From: Desulfovibrio porci
GTDB taxonomy: Bacteria > Desulfobacterota > Desulfovibrionia > Desulfovibrionales > Desulfovibrionaceae
DNA: 64,000 nucleotides
Assembly (NCBI RefSeq): GCF_009696265.1
Contig: NZ_VUMH01000007.1
Coordinates: 1 to 64,000 of the forward strand
Direction of reading: 5' to 3'
Below the pieces are notes generated by a model, which worked only from the letters and a program-made list of their open reading frames with translations, made no database searches and had not been told where the DNA came from. Shown one piece after another: positions 55,475 to 63,398 of the stretch (position 1 is the stretch's first letter; every line of letters begins with the position of its first letter). The translations under genes and the position numbers were made by a program.

Positions 55475-56806
55475 TTAAGAATGTATATTCTTAACGTTCA
55501 TCTGCTCCAGACACAGCTTCCGGCAGACCGTCGCCAGCCAACGCGCGCCGGGCCAGAGCACGGCCTCGTCAAAGTCGAAACGCGGGCTGTGGTGCCCGCC
55601 GGCCAGATTCGCGCCCAGCAGGGCGTAGGCGGCCTGTCCGCCGGACAGGCGCACGGCCTCCATCAGGGTGGCCGCGTCTTCGCTGGCCTTCATGAGGCCT
55701 TCGGCGCGCACCTTGTCCGGCGCGAAGGGCTGCCGTCCGTCCGGGTCAGGCGGCAGCTCCAGAGCGGTACGGGCCAGCAGCCGGGCCAGTTCCGGGTCGC
55801 TGGCCGCGCAGCCCGCGCGGCCCTGAATGCTGATATCCAATTCCAGTTCCCGTTCCCACGCGATGCGGGCCAGCAGGGCGCGCGCCCGAGCCAGCAGGGC
55901 GTTGTCCGCCTCGCGGTCGGCGCAGCGCGTTTCGCAGCTCATGCGGGCCTGGTCCGGCACGATGTTGCGGGCCGTGCCGCCGGAGAGCAGACCCACATTG
56001 ACGCGTCCCGCGCCGTCACGGCTCAGATCGTGCAGGGCCAGGAGGCCTTCGGCGGCTCCGCGCAGGGCGTCGCGTCCGGCCTCGGGCGCAAGTCCGGCGT
56101 GAGCCGCGCGGCCCGTGAAGCGCACGTCGAATTTCGTGGTGGCCAGAAAGCCCGAGAGCCCGGCGACCAGCGCGCCGCTTTCCGGCGCGCCGAGGCCCAG
56201 ATGCACGGCCAGAAACCAGCGCGCGCCCAGCACCTGCTGGATCAAAGACGCCGCGCCGCGCACGCCTTCCTCGGCCGGTTGGAAGAGCAGCCGCACATTG
56301 CCTTTGATGTCCGCCGCCTCCCGTCGCAGCAGGGCGGCCAGGCCCAAGCCCAGAGCCGTGTGCCCGTCGTGGCCGCAGGCGTGGCAGAGCCCGGCATGGC
56401 GCGAGGCAAAGCCCTCCCGCGCCGGAAAATGTTCCGCGTCGTCGGCTTCCGGCATTTCCAGGGCGTCCAGATCGAAGCGCACTACCAGATCCGGCTCCCG
56501 GCCGGGGCGCAGGTCCGCCACAAGGCCGGTGGCCTGGCCCATGCGTTCAAGCCAGCGGGCGTCCGCGCCCTCGGCCGCGGCCCGTTGGCGCGCCTGTTCC
56601 AGCACGGCGGGGGCGGGCAGGCCCATGCGCCGGTCCGGATCGAGAATTTCGCGGCCCACGCGTGGGGCGTAGCCCAGCGAGTGGAGCACGTCCGCCGCGA
56701 AGGCCGTGCTCCAGAATTCCGTCCAGCCCGCTTCGGGCCGCCGGTGCAGTTCGCGCCGCCAGCCGATCATGGCCGTGGCCAGCTCCGCGTCCGTATATAT
56801 GCTCAT
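55475..56806 (-). CDS. M20 family amidohydrolase, AbgA-like (p-aminobenzoyl-glutamate hydrolase type)
   Basis: The 443-residue product matches AbgA over its length by eye: WRRELHRRPEAGWTEF, GREILDPDRRMGLP, HACGHDGHTALGLGLA with the metal-binding His near residue 138, FQPAEEGVRGA, TKFDVRFTGRAAHAG, SEDAATLM and GGHHSPRFDFDE. Two zinc ligand sets of M20 are present. It would cleave amide-linked glutamates from folate breakdown products or similar compounds. Its ATG lies within the stop of the helicase gene (ATGA), so both are co-translated. Confidence 0.82.
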   Translation of the reverse strand: MSIYTDAELATAMIGWRRELHRRPEAGWTEFWSTAFAADVLHSLGYAPRVGREILDPDRRMGLPAPAVLEQARQRAAAEGADARWLERMGQATGLVADLRPGREPDLVVRFDLDALEMPEADDAEHFPAREGFASRHAGLCHACGHDGHTALGLGLAALLRREAADIKGNVRLLFQPAEEGVRGAASLIQQVLGARWFLAVHLGLGAPESGALVAGLSGFLATTKFDVRFTGRAAHAGLAPEAGRDALRGAAEGLLALHDLSRDGAGRVNVGLLSGGTARNIVPDQARMSCETRCADREADNALLARARALLARIAWERELELDISIQGRAGCAASDPELARLLARTALELPPDPDGRQPFAPDKVRAEGLMKASEDAATLMEAVRLSGGQAAYALLGANLAGGHHSPRFDFDEAVLWPGARWLATVCRKLCLEQMNVKNIHS

Positions 56807-59800
56807 GGCCGTTTCCGGAAGTCCACGGGCACACGCACGCGTTGCCCGGCCTTGTTGCTGAACAGCAGATAGCCTTCGCGCAGTCCGAAGAGATAGAGAC
56901 GGTGGGTCAGGTCCACATCCTTGCGGCAATAGGCCGCGATCTCTTCGTAACGGCCTTCCTTCCACCATTGCAGAGCCTGCAGGCCGTCGGCGCTCTTGGG
57001 TTCGCCCAGGCTGGCCTGGCCCAGATTATTGAGCGAAATCCGGTAGTTGAGGCGTTCCTGCACGCGCTGGAGCAGGTCCAGGCCGGGCAGGCCGCGCAGT
57101 TCATAGGGCGCGAAGGGCGCGAGCACCGCGTAGTCGAAACGCAGGCTGTTGAAGCCCACCACCAGGTCTGCGGCGCGCAGGCGCTCGAACAGGGCGGGCA
57201 GCTCGTCCTGGCTGTAGGAAAAATAGTCGTCGGCCAGACTGTCGTAAAGCACGGCCACGCTCACGCCCATCTGCCCGGCCTTGTGCCAGCCGCCCACCTC
57301 GGCGGCGGAGCGCCGGGTTTCCACGTCAAAGACCACATAATGCCGGGGCGGCGGCGTCGGGACATGGGCCGTGAGCCCGTCGGGCGCGGCGGTGGGATTT
57401 TTGTCCATGTATTCCTCCCGGCCCGGCTGCGGCGGACATCCGTCCGCCGGGACGTCCTTCTGATCCTCCCCGCGCATTTCCTGAACCTCCAGCCGTTCCG
57501 GGGCCGGGCTGACGCGCAGTTCCCGGAAAAGCGTTTCGCCTTCATTGCCCGGCGCGAGCAACTCATCCAGCAGGGCCAGAGCGCCCTGTTTGCTGATGGG
57601 CCGGTTGCCCGAACCGCACTTGGGCGAGTGTACGCAGGAGGGGCAGCCGTCCTCACAGGGGCAGGCCCCCACGGCGCGGCGGGTGGCTTCCAGCAGATCC
57701 CGCGCATTGGCAAAGGCCTGGCGGGTGAGGCCCGCGCCGCCGGGCAGGCCGTCGTAGACAAAAACGCAGGGCAGGCCCACCTGGGGATGCAAGGGAATGG
57801 AAATGCCGCCGAAGTCATTGCGGTCAGCCATGACCTGAAGGGGCAGCAGGCCGATGACGGCGTGCTCCAGGGCATGAATGGAACCCATGAAATGCAGGAA
57901 GCGCTCTTCCAGCCCGGCGCGGATGCCGTCCGGAATCACGTACCAGAGGCCTTCGGTTTCAAAAACCTGGGGCGGCGCGTCCAGCGGGACGATGGTCAGC
58001 AGACGGTTGCCGGACGTGGAACGCTTTTCGTAGCCGGTGATCCGCTCGGTGATCCGCAGCCTGCCCCGGCAGACCAGCGCCCGACCCAGGGCGCGGCGTT
58101 CCGTCTCTTCCAGAATGTCCGTGCTTTTCTGGCCGCGCGTGCGCGTGAACCAGGAAACTCTGGCCTCCTTGGCCAGAATCCTGGCCCGGCCGGGGTCCAC
58201 TTCCTCAATGACGTAGGTGCGGCCCCGGTGCAGATAGACCGCGCCGGGATGGGTTTCGCGCCAGGCCCGGAAGCCGTCCACCGAGCCGATGACCGCGCCG
58301 TCCTGATCCTCGATGCTGTAACTCTGGCCCGTGCCGCGCAGGTCCACCAGGCGTTGGGGCCGTTTGCGCGCGGCCAGCCATTGCGCGCCGTCGGCGGATT
58401 GCAGCAGCAGGCTTTTGGCGCACAGTTCGCGCACGGCCCGGCGCGCGCCCGTTGATTGCAGCCAGGGTTCGTCCGTTGCCAGAGGCAGTTCGGCGGCCGC
58501 GCATTCCAGATGGCGGGCCAGGATGACCTCGTTGTCCGGGTTGACCACGGCCTTTTCCGGCGCGCGGCTGAAAAAATCCTCGGGATTGCGGGCGAAATAC
58601 TGGTCCAGGGCGTCCTCCCCGGCCACCACGATGACCGCCGACTCCTGCCGGGCCCGGCCCACCCGGCCGCCGCGCTGGAGGGTGGCCATGACCGTGCCGG
58701 GATAGCCCACCAGAATGCAGACGTCCAGGCCGCCGATGTCGATGCCCAGTTCCAGGGCGCTGGTGCTGACCACGGCCAGCAGCTCGCCCGAGGCCATACG
58801 GGCTTCGACGGCCCGGCGCTCTTCAGGCAGAAAACCCGCGCGGTAGGCGGAAATACGCTCTTTGTACGGGCCGGACTGGCTGCCCGCCCAGAGGCTGACC
58901 AGCTCGGTCATCCGGCGCGAGCGGCAGTAGACGATGGTGCGCAGATTGCGGGCCAGGGCCGCCTTGAGCAGGTCAATGGCCGCCGTGGCCGGACTCTGCT
59001 CGGGATTGAGAAAGACGAAATGGCGCGGCCCGCGCGGTGCGCCGGACTGGTCGATGACCACCGGCGCGACCGCCGCGCCGGCGCCCGCTCCGTCTCCCGC
59101 GCCGATAAGCCCGGCCGCCAGCTCGCCGGGATTGCCCACCGTGGCCGTGCAGAGCACATAGGTGGGCCGCGCGCCGTAGCGTCCGGCCAAGCGGTGCAGC
59201 CGCCGGAAAACCTGGGCCATGTGCGCGCCGAATACACCCCGATAAGTGTGGGCCTCGTCCACCACCACAAAACTCAGGCCCGCCAGAAAGGCGGCCCACT
59301 GTTCGTGATGCGGCAAAATGCCCAGATGCAGCATTTCCGGATTGCTGACCAGCACCGTGGGCGGATCGCGCCGGATCTTGCGCCGGAAGTGGTCGCTGGT
59401 GTCGCCGTCGTAGAGCGCGGCCGTGGGCCGGGCCGCTTCGGGCCAGGCGGCGGTCAGGGCGGAGAAGGCCGCCAGCTGGTCCTGGGCCAGGGCCTTGAGC
59501 GGAAAAAGGTACAACGCCCGTGCGTCGGGATCGTGCAGATGGCGTTCCAGCACGGGCAGATTGTAGATCAGGCTCTTACCGCTGGCCGTGGGCGTAGCCA
59601 CCACCACGGCATGCCCGGCGCGGATGTGGTCCGTAGCCAGGGCCTGATGGCTGTACAGGCGAACGCCGCGTTCTTCCAGCAGCTTGCCCACGGCGCGCGG
59701 CCAGGGCAGGCGATTGGGCGCGAAAACGGGTTCCGCGCCGGGCAGCAGGCGGTGGTGGGTGACCTGATTGCCTAGTCTGGCGGAAGCCAGCAGCGCGGCA

Positions 59801-59844
59801 ATGTATTCGCCCACGCCCGTGGAAGAGCCTGCTTCAGAGTTCAT
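56803..59844 (-). CDS. MrfA-type DEAD/DEAH helicase fused to an RNase H-like exonuclease domain
   Basis: The 1013-residue protein has a superfamily 2 helicase core with TPTASGKS at residues 84-91, DEAH at 196-199 and a motif VI region (QRGGRVGRARQES), then a Cys-rich domain with CPCEDGCPSCVHSPKC (about residues 735-750) of DUF1998/MZB type. A linker leads to a C-terminal RNase H-like segment (about 845-1010) with YVVFDVETRRSAAEVGGW and VVGFNSLRFDYAVL. In Bacillus, MrfA (YprA) and MrfB (YprB) are separate proteins acting in repair of mitomycin C lesions; here they appear as one chain. It starts 1 base after the acyltransferase stop. Confidence 0.88.
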   Translation of the reverse strand: MNSEAGSSTGVGEYIAALLASARLGNQVTHHRLLPGAEPVFAPNRLPWPRAVGKLLEERGVRLYSHQALATDHIRAGHAVVVATPTASGKSLIYNLPVLERHLHDPDARALYLFPLKALAQDQLAAFSALTAAWPEAARPTAALYDGDTSDHFRRKIRRDPPTVLVSNPEMLHLGILPHHEQWAAFLAGLSFVVVDEAHTYRGVFGAHMAQVFRRLHRLAGRYGARPTYVLCTATVGNPGELAAGLIGAGDGAGAGAAVAPVVIDQSGAPRGPRHFVFLNPEQSPATAAIDLLKAALARNLRTIVYCRSRRMTELVSLWAGSQSGPYKERISAYRAGFLPEERRAVEARMASGELLAVVSTSALELGIDIGGLDVCILVGYPGTVMATLQRGGRVGRARQESAVIVVAGEDALDQYFARNPEDFFSRAPEKAVVNPDNEVILARHLECAAAELPLATDEPWLQSTGARRAVRELCAKSLLLQSADGAQWLAARKRPQRLVDLRGTGQSYSIEDQDGAVIGSVDGFRAWRETHPGAVYLHRGRTYVIEEVDPGRARILAKEARVSWFTRTRGQKSTDILEETERRALGRALVCRGRLRITERITGYEKRSTSGNRLLTIVPLDAPPQVFETEGLWYVIPDGIRAGLEERFLHFMGSIHALEHAVIGLLPLQVMADRNDFGGISIPLHPQVGLPCVFVYDGLPGGAGLTRQAFANARDLLEATRRAVGACPCEDGCPSCVHSPKCGSGNRPISKQGALALLDELLAPGNEGETLFRELRVSPAPERLEVQEMRGEDQKDVPADGCPPQPGREEYMDKNPTAAPDGLTAHVPTPPPRHYVVFDVETRRSAAEVGGWHKAGQMGVSVAVLYDSLADDYFSYSQDELPALFERLRAADLVVGFNSLRFDYAVLAPFAPYELRGLPGLDLLQRVQERLNYRISLNNLGQASLGEPKSADGLQALQWWKEGRYEEIAAYCRKDVDLTHRLYLFGLREGYLLFSNKAGQRVRVPVDFRKRP

Positions 59845-59845
59845 A

Positions 59846-60571
59846 TCATGCTCCGGAAGTCCGGCCGGAAGCTTGCCCGGACGCTGGTGGGGCCGCGCAA
59901 ATTTTTCCGTCCTCCGGCCCCAGACGGCGCAACACGCGCGCGGGCGCGCCCGCGGCCAGACAGAAGGGCGGCACGTCGCGCGTGACCACGCTGCCCGCGC
60001 CGATCATGGCCCCCTCGCCGATGCTCACGCCCTTGAGAATCAGGCAGTTCATGCCGATCCAGGCATAATCCCCGATGCTTACCGGCGCGTCCCGCTCCAT
60101 GCCTGGTTCCGTGGCGCGGGCCTCGGGCGGCCAGTGGGCGTGGAAATCAGAATCCACAATCACGCAGTTGGGGGCCAGCAGAACCTGGCGGCCGATGCTG
60201 ACGCGTTGCGAGCGCGCGGTGATGGACGTGCCGCTCAGTTGCGCGCCCGTGCCGATCTCAATGGCCGCGCCGGGCCCGAAGACGCGCAGGCGCACGGGCG
60301 CGGCCAGGCTGGCGGCCGTGGCCCGCCGCCAGGAGGAAATCAGACTCGCCCCCGCGCCGATGCGGATGCTGCCGCCCGGCCAGCGCAGCAGGCCCACGGG
60401 CCCGTGGGCGCGCGCGCCCGGCCCCACGGCCACGCCCAGCAGGAAGGCCTTGCAGCGCAGGCGCAACGTGCCGAAGCACACGCCCCAGAGGCGCATGCTT
60501 TCCAGGCAGAGATAGCTGATGATGTTGCCTGGGGTCAGGCCCCGTTGCAGAGCTTTACGCAGAATGTTCAT
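59846..60571 (-). CDS. Left-handed beta-helix acyltransferase
   Basis: The 241-residue product has hexapeptide repeats from about residue 95 to 215 (VRLRVFGPGAAIEIGTGAQL, then VSIGEGAMIGAGSVVTRDVP) with a His in DSDFHAHWPP as the likely catalytic base, as in LbetaH acetyltransferases of envelope sugars. The N-terminal about 40 residues may be a helical or membrane-associated part. The ATG at 60571 gives the family start. It is the first gene of a three-gene operon with the helicase and AbgA-like genes. Confidence 0.85.
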   Translation of the reverse strand: MNILRKALQRGLTPGNIISYLCLESMRLWGVCFGTLRLRCKAFLLGVAVGPGARAHGPVGLLRWPGGSIRIGAGASLISSWRRATAASLAAPVRLRVFGPGAAIEIGTGAQLSGTSITARSQRVSIGRQVLLAPNCVIVDSDFHAHWPPEARATEPGMERDAPVSIGDYAWIGMNCLILKGVSIGEGAMIGAGSVVTRDVPPFCLAAGAPARVLRRLGPEDGKICAAPPASGQASGRTSGA

Positions 60572-60800
60572 AGGATTGAAACTAGCCCGGATCGGTGCGG
60601 GGGTAAAGCGGGAGAGGGGGCCACCCTCCCGCACAAAGTTTTCATCAGACTGGCGAAGAGCCGCCTATCGTTGTTGTTCCGGCATGGGCAAGGCTTGTCG
60701 CCCGGGTAGGGATTTACTTTGCCCTGCGAGTTGATGGGTTTTGTCGTTCGGGCGATGTCTTTTTTGCCCTTCAGGCGCGGGATTTTTCGCTCCGCTCCAG

Positions 60801-60885
60801 TTTGGGCCGCCTCCGGCGAGGGCAGGGGGCGGGTTATGGGCTGCGCCCCTCCTCCGCCCCCTTGCAACCCCCCGGAGCACCCTGC
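60801..60885 (+). repeat. Dispersed GC-rich repeat, copy B
   Basis: TTTGGGCCGCC at 60801 begins a block that aligns with 9471-9560, including CTGCGCCCCTC at 60841 matched by CTGCGCCCCCTC at 9518, and the AACCCCCCGGA run at 60867 matched by TTCCCCCCGGA at 9545. The copies differ by small indels, so they are old or under repeat-type drift. Confidence 0.65.
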
Positions 60886-61097
60886 CGGGCTTTCCAACGC
60901 TCACAACCACGAGGGCTGCGCGGCTTTTGCTGCGGGAGCTTTCTTCGTCTGCTTTCGCAGACTCAGGTGATCTCCCTCCGCGCCGCGCAATGCCATCCAC
61001 TGGCTGTCGTTGAGAATGGGAAATATCTAGCCGCCGACAGTTGATAGATACGCGGGCAAGCTCCGCTTTACGCCGCGTCCAAGCGTTAGGCTGTAAA

Positions 61098-61152
61098 GCG
61101 CGGGGCAGGGGCCTGGGGGGCTGCTTAAGCCCCCCAGGCCCCTGCCCCGCGC
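61098..61152. repeat. Perfect 25-bp inverted repeat with 5-base loop
   Basis: GCGCGGGGCAGGGGCCTGGG with GGGCT at its end (61098-61122) is followed by a 5-base loop GCTTA and its exact reverse complement (61128-61152). The hairpin is extremely stable. It lies within copy C of the dispersed repeat and about 175 bases beyond the grdA stop, so it could also act as a transcription barrier, although no T-run follows. Confidence 0.85.
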
Positions 61153-61327
61153 CGGGAGGCGGCCCAAACGGCGGGACGCCGTAACCGTCTGTGCCCGAAA
61201 GGCAAAACATCACACAAGCCAGTGACAAGCCTTGCCCGCGCCGGGCGTCAACCGTTTCCCAAGGCCAATGAAAACCCCGTGGAACGCGCGACGCCCCACG
61301 GGGTTGAGTTCAGGCCGTTTACGCGTC

Positions 61328-61804
61328 CTACAGCGTATGCTTGCTGTTGGCGTCGCGCATCTTTTTCACCGAAGCGGCCAGCGCCTCGGTGTTCAGCACC
61401 ATTTCCATCATGCTGATCTGTTCTTCCCAGGCCGCGGGATCGGCTTCGCTCTTCATCTCTTCTTCAAACACGTGGTACACGCAGAGTCCCAACGGGACTC
61501 CCGCCAGAGGACCGGCAAAGGTGGGGTCGCCCAGCGTGACGGTTTCGGCATAGATTTCCGCCCCTTCAGGGTCGGAAGAGCCGAGCACCACCACCAGGTT
61601 GTCCGCCCCGACCTTCTCAGCGGCGTCCTTGACGCGCTGCTGATTTTCCAGGTCCATGGCGCCCGCGGCGGTTCAGACGAAACATTCCGTGGCCGAGAAC
61701 AGCACCTCGGCCCCGGAGTTGGCGAAGACCGCCGCCATGGCCGGACCGGGAACGCCGTCCCGTTCGCCCAGCAGCAGCAGCTTCTTGCCGGTTAACTTAC
61801 CCAT
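61328..61804 (-). CDS. grdA: Glycine/sarcosine/betaine reductase complex selenoprotein A
   Basis: GrdA carries the carboxymethyl-selenoether that protein C turns into acetyl phosphate. From the ATG at 61804 the frame reads MGKLTGKKLLLLGERDGVPG, then SATECFV, an in-frame TGA at codon 44 (61675-61673), then TAAGAMDLEN and on to a true stop at 61328, giving 158 residues, the family length. The TGA sits exactly where all GrdA proteins have selenocysteine (CxxU). A gene caller that treats TGA as stop would find only the 109-codon C-terminal part. AAGGAG lies upstream. It is the last gene of the minus-strand grd set. Confidence 0.96.
61673..61675 (-). other. Selenocysteine codon UGA in grdA
   Basis: The TGA at 61675-61673 lies in frame between TGT-TTC-GTC and ACC-GCC-GCG, producing CFVU-TAA. 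The GC-rich sequence directly downstream (ACCGCCGCGGGCGCC) can fold as the SECIS hairpin needed by SelB. The CxxU arrangement is the GrdA active site. Confidence 0.93.
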
Positions 61805-61844
61805 TTCGCACTCCTTGTGTTGTTCGACGCGTTATCTCCACAGC

Positions 61845-62165
61845 CTACTGCAACAAATTCTGCGCCCCGGCCTTGATGGCCTCCAGGGTCACTTCGTCGC
61901 TGCTCATCCGCTGCACGTTCTCCCCGCCCTTGTAGAACAGGATGGTGGGCACGGCCATAACCTTGAGGGAGATGACCAGACGGCGGTTTTCAGCCACGTT
62001 CAGTTTGCAGAACTTGATTTTGCCTTCATACTCTTCAGCCAGTTTTTCCACCGACGGCATCAGCGCCAAGCAGGGACCGCACTGCGGACCCCAGAGGTCC
62101 ACGATGACGGGCAGATCGCTCTTGAGCACTTCGGCTTCGAAATTTTCCTTGTCCACGATAATCAT
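61845..62165 (-). CDS. trxA: Thioredoxin
   Basis: The 106-residue thioredoxin has the active site WGPQCGPC near residue 26-33 (CGPC redox pair, with Gln in the position before the first Cys) and the cis-Pro in VMAVPTILF near residue 70. In glycine reductase systems a dedicated thioredoxin delivers electrons to selenoprotein A. It lies between grdD and grdA, consistent with that role. GAGG is 6 bases before the ATG at 62165; a longer frame to 62390 is unsupported. Confidence 0.93.
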   Translation of the reverse strand: MIIVDKENFEAEVLKSDLPVIVDLWGPQCGPCLALMPSVEKLAEEYEGKIKFCKLNVAENRRLVISLKVMAVPTILFYKGGENVQRMSSDEVTLEAIKAGAQNLLQ

Positions 62166-62217
62166 GATGCACCTCGCTGCTTGCCTGTTTTGTATTGCAT
62201 GAAGGGAAAAACGTTGT

Positions 62218-63390
62218 TTACAGATAACCCGCCGACTGGAGCAGCCCCTTGGCCTTTTCCAGGCTGGACGACGCCAGCTTGACCACCGGACCGGTGCAGC
62301 CCATGGCTCCTTCGGCATAGATGCCTTCCTTCCAGAGCACATGCACGGCGTTTTCCAGATCCAGCACGTCAATGCCGTGGATTTCCTCATCCGTGGGCAC
62401 CACGGGCGGCATGGCCGGCGTGTCGCCCGCTCCGGCCTCGGCCTTGGGCAGCAGGCCTTCCAGTTCCGCGTCCAGACCGGCGGCGCGGGCCGCCCTGAGT
62501 TCCGCCGCCACCTTGGCGGGCAGGCCGCCGCGCAGGGCCTGGGCCGTGTAGCTCAGGGCGTTGGCGATGACTGGCGCGCCCGAGGCCCGCGAGATGATGG
62601 ACACCACCTTGTTCCAGCCCTCGCCCGTCGAGGGGCCGTAGCCCCAGCCCGCGGCCTCGTAGCCGCCGCCCGTGCCGAAGGCCGCGAAGACCTTGGCCAG
62701 CACGTTGCCGGTGAGAGTGTCGCAGACGCAGACGTCCACCGCGCCCGCCAGGATATCGTTGCCGCGCAGCAGCGCGCCGCCGTCCTTGCGCACGCTTTGG
62801 CCGAAGCGCAGGGCATAGCCCTTTTCGGCCATGCGGCTGAGGGCGCGCATGACCTGAGGCGCGGCGTCCAGATTCAGCACGCCCAGGGTCGGTTCGGCAA
62901 TGCCCATGGCCTTGGCCACGGCCAGGCCGTAGACCGCGTTGCGCAGCATGGCGCAGGCCCGCTGCGGCGCGCTGATGCCCGTGGACGAAGCCAGGATCAT
63001 GGGCTTGCCCCTGGCCGGGGTGAAGACCCGGCCCATGGTGGTCACGCCCACCGGGAAGGGATAGTGCAGGGCCACCGCGCCTTCCAGGTCGCCGGAATCC
63101 AGCGCTTTTTCCATGGCCGCCGCGATGTCGGCCTCGCAGTCCGGCGTTTCAATCCAGTCCATGCCCTCGGGCAGGGCGGCCTCGGGCCGTGGCCCCAGGC
63201 CCACCACCTGAAGGCGGCTGTCCCGGCGCATGGCCGTGGCCGCGCCCAGCAGAAACTCTTCCACCGGCAGTTCGCTGCCCGCAGCCATCAGGCCCACGCG
63301 GTTACGCGGACCGCCGCTGCGGGCCGTGGCCACCAGTTCCGCCAGGGCCGCGCCGATAAGGGCGCGTTTATTTTCGTTGACTTCCGCCAT
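62218..63390 (-). CDS. grdD: Glycine/sarcosine/betaine reductase complex protein C, alpha subunit
   Basis: GrdD of protein C releases acetyl phosphate from the Se-carboxymethyl group of GrdA. The 390-residue product resembles phosphate acetyl/butyryl-transferase-like GrdD, with GVTTMGRVFTPARGKPMILA in the middle, GVLNLDAAPQVMRAL and a conserved C-terminal Cys in EGAMGCTGPVVKL near residue 368, the site proposed for acetyl-enzyme formation. It is 8 bases downstream of grdC. The linker near 315-335 is longer and acidic/Pro-rich. Confidence 0.92.
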   Translation of the reverse strand: MAEVNENKRALIGAALAELVATARSGGPRNRVGLMAAGSELPVEEFLLGAATAMRRDSRLQVVGLGPRPEAALPEGMDWIETPDCEADIAAAMEKALDSGDLEGAVALHYPFPVGVTTMGRVFTPARGKPMILASSTGISAPQRACAMLRNAVYGLAVAKAMGIAEPTLGVLNLDAAPQVMRALSRMAEKGYALRFGQSVRKDGGALLRGNDILAGAVDVCVCDTLTGNVLAKVFAAFGTGGGYEAAGWGYGPSTGEGWNKVVSIISRASGAPVIANALSYTAQALRGGLPAKVAAELRAARAAGLDAELEGLLPKAEAGAGDTPAMPPVVPTDEEIHGIDVLDLENAVHVLWKEGIYAEGAMGCTGPVVKLASSSLEKAKGLLQSAGYL

Positions 63391-63398
63391 GGCAGACC

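Larger units (their letters stand above)
60572..61327. other. Intergenic region with two dispersed-repeat copies and a long hairpin
   Basis: No gene is supported in these 756 bases. About 60787-60900 is copy B and about 61087-61210 is copy C (inverted) of the repeat seen at 9431-9570; B is flanked at 60740-60775 by an inverted block related to that near 9798. A perfect 25-bp inverted repeat lies at 61098-61152. The high GC and low coding signal look like a mobile or structural intergenic repeat. Confidence 0.65.
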
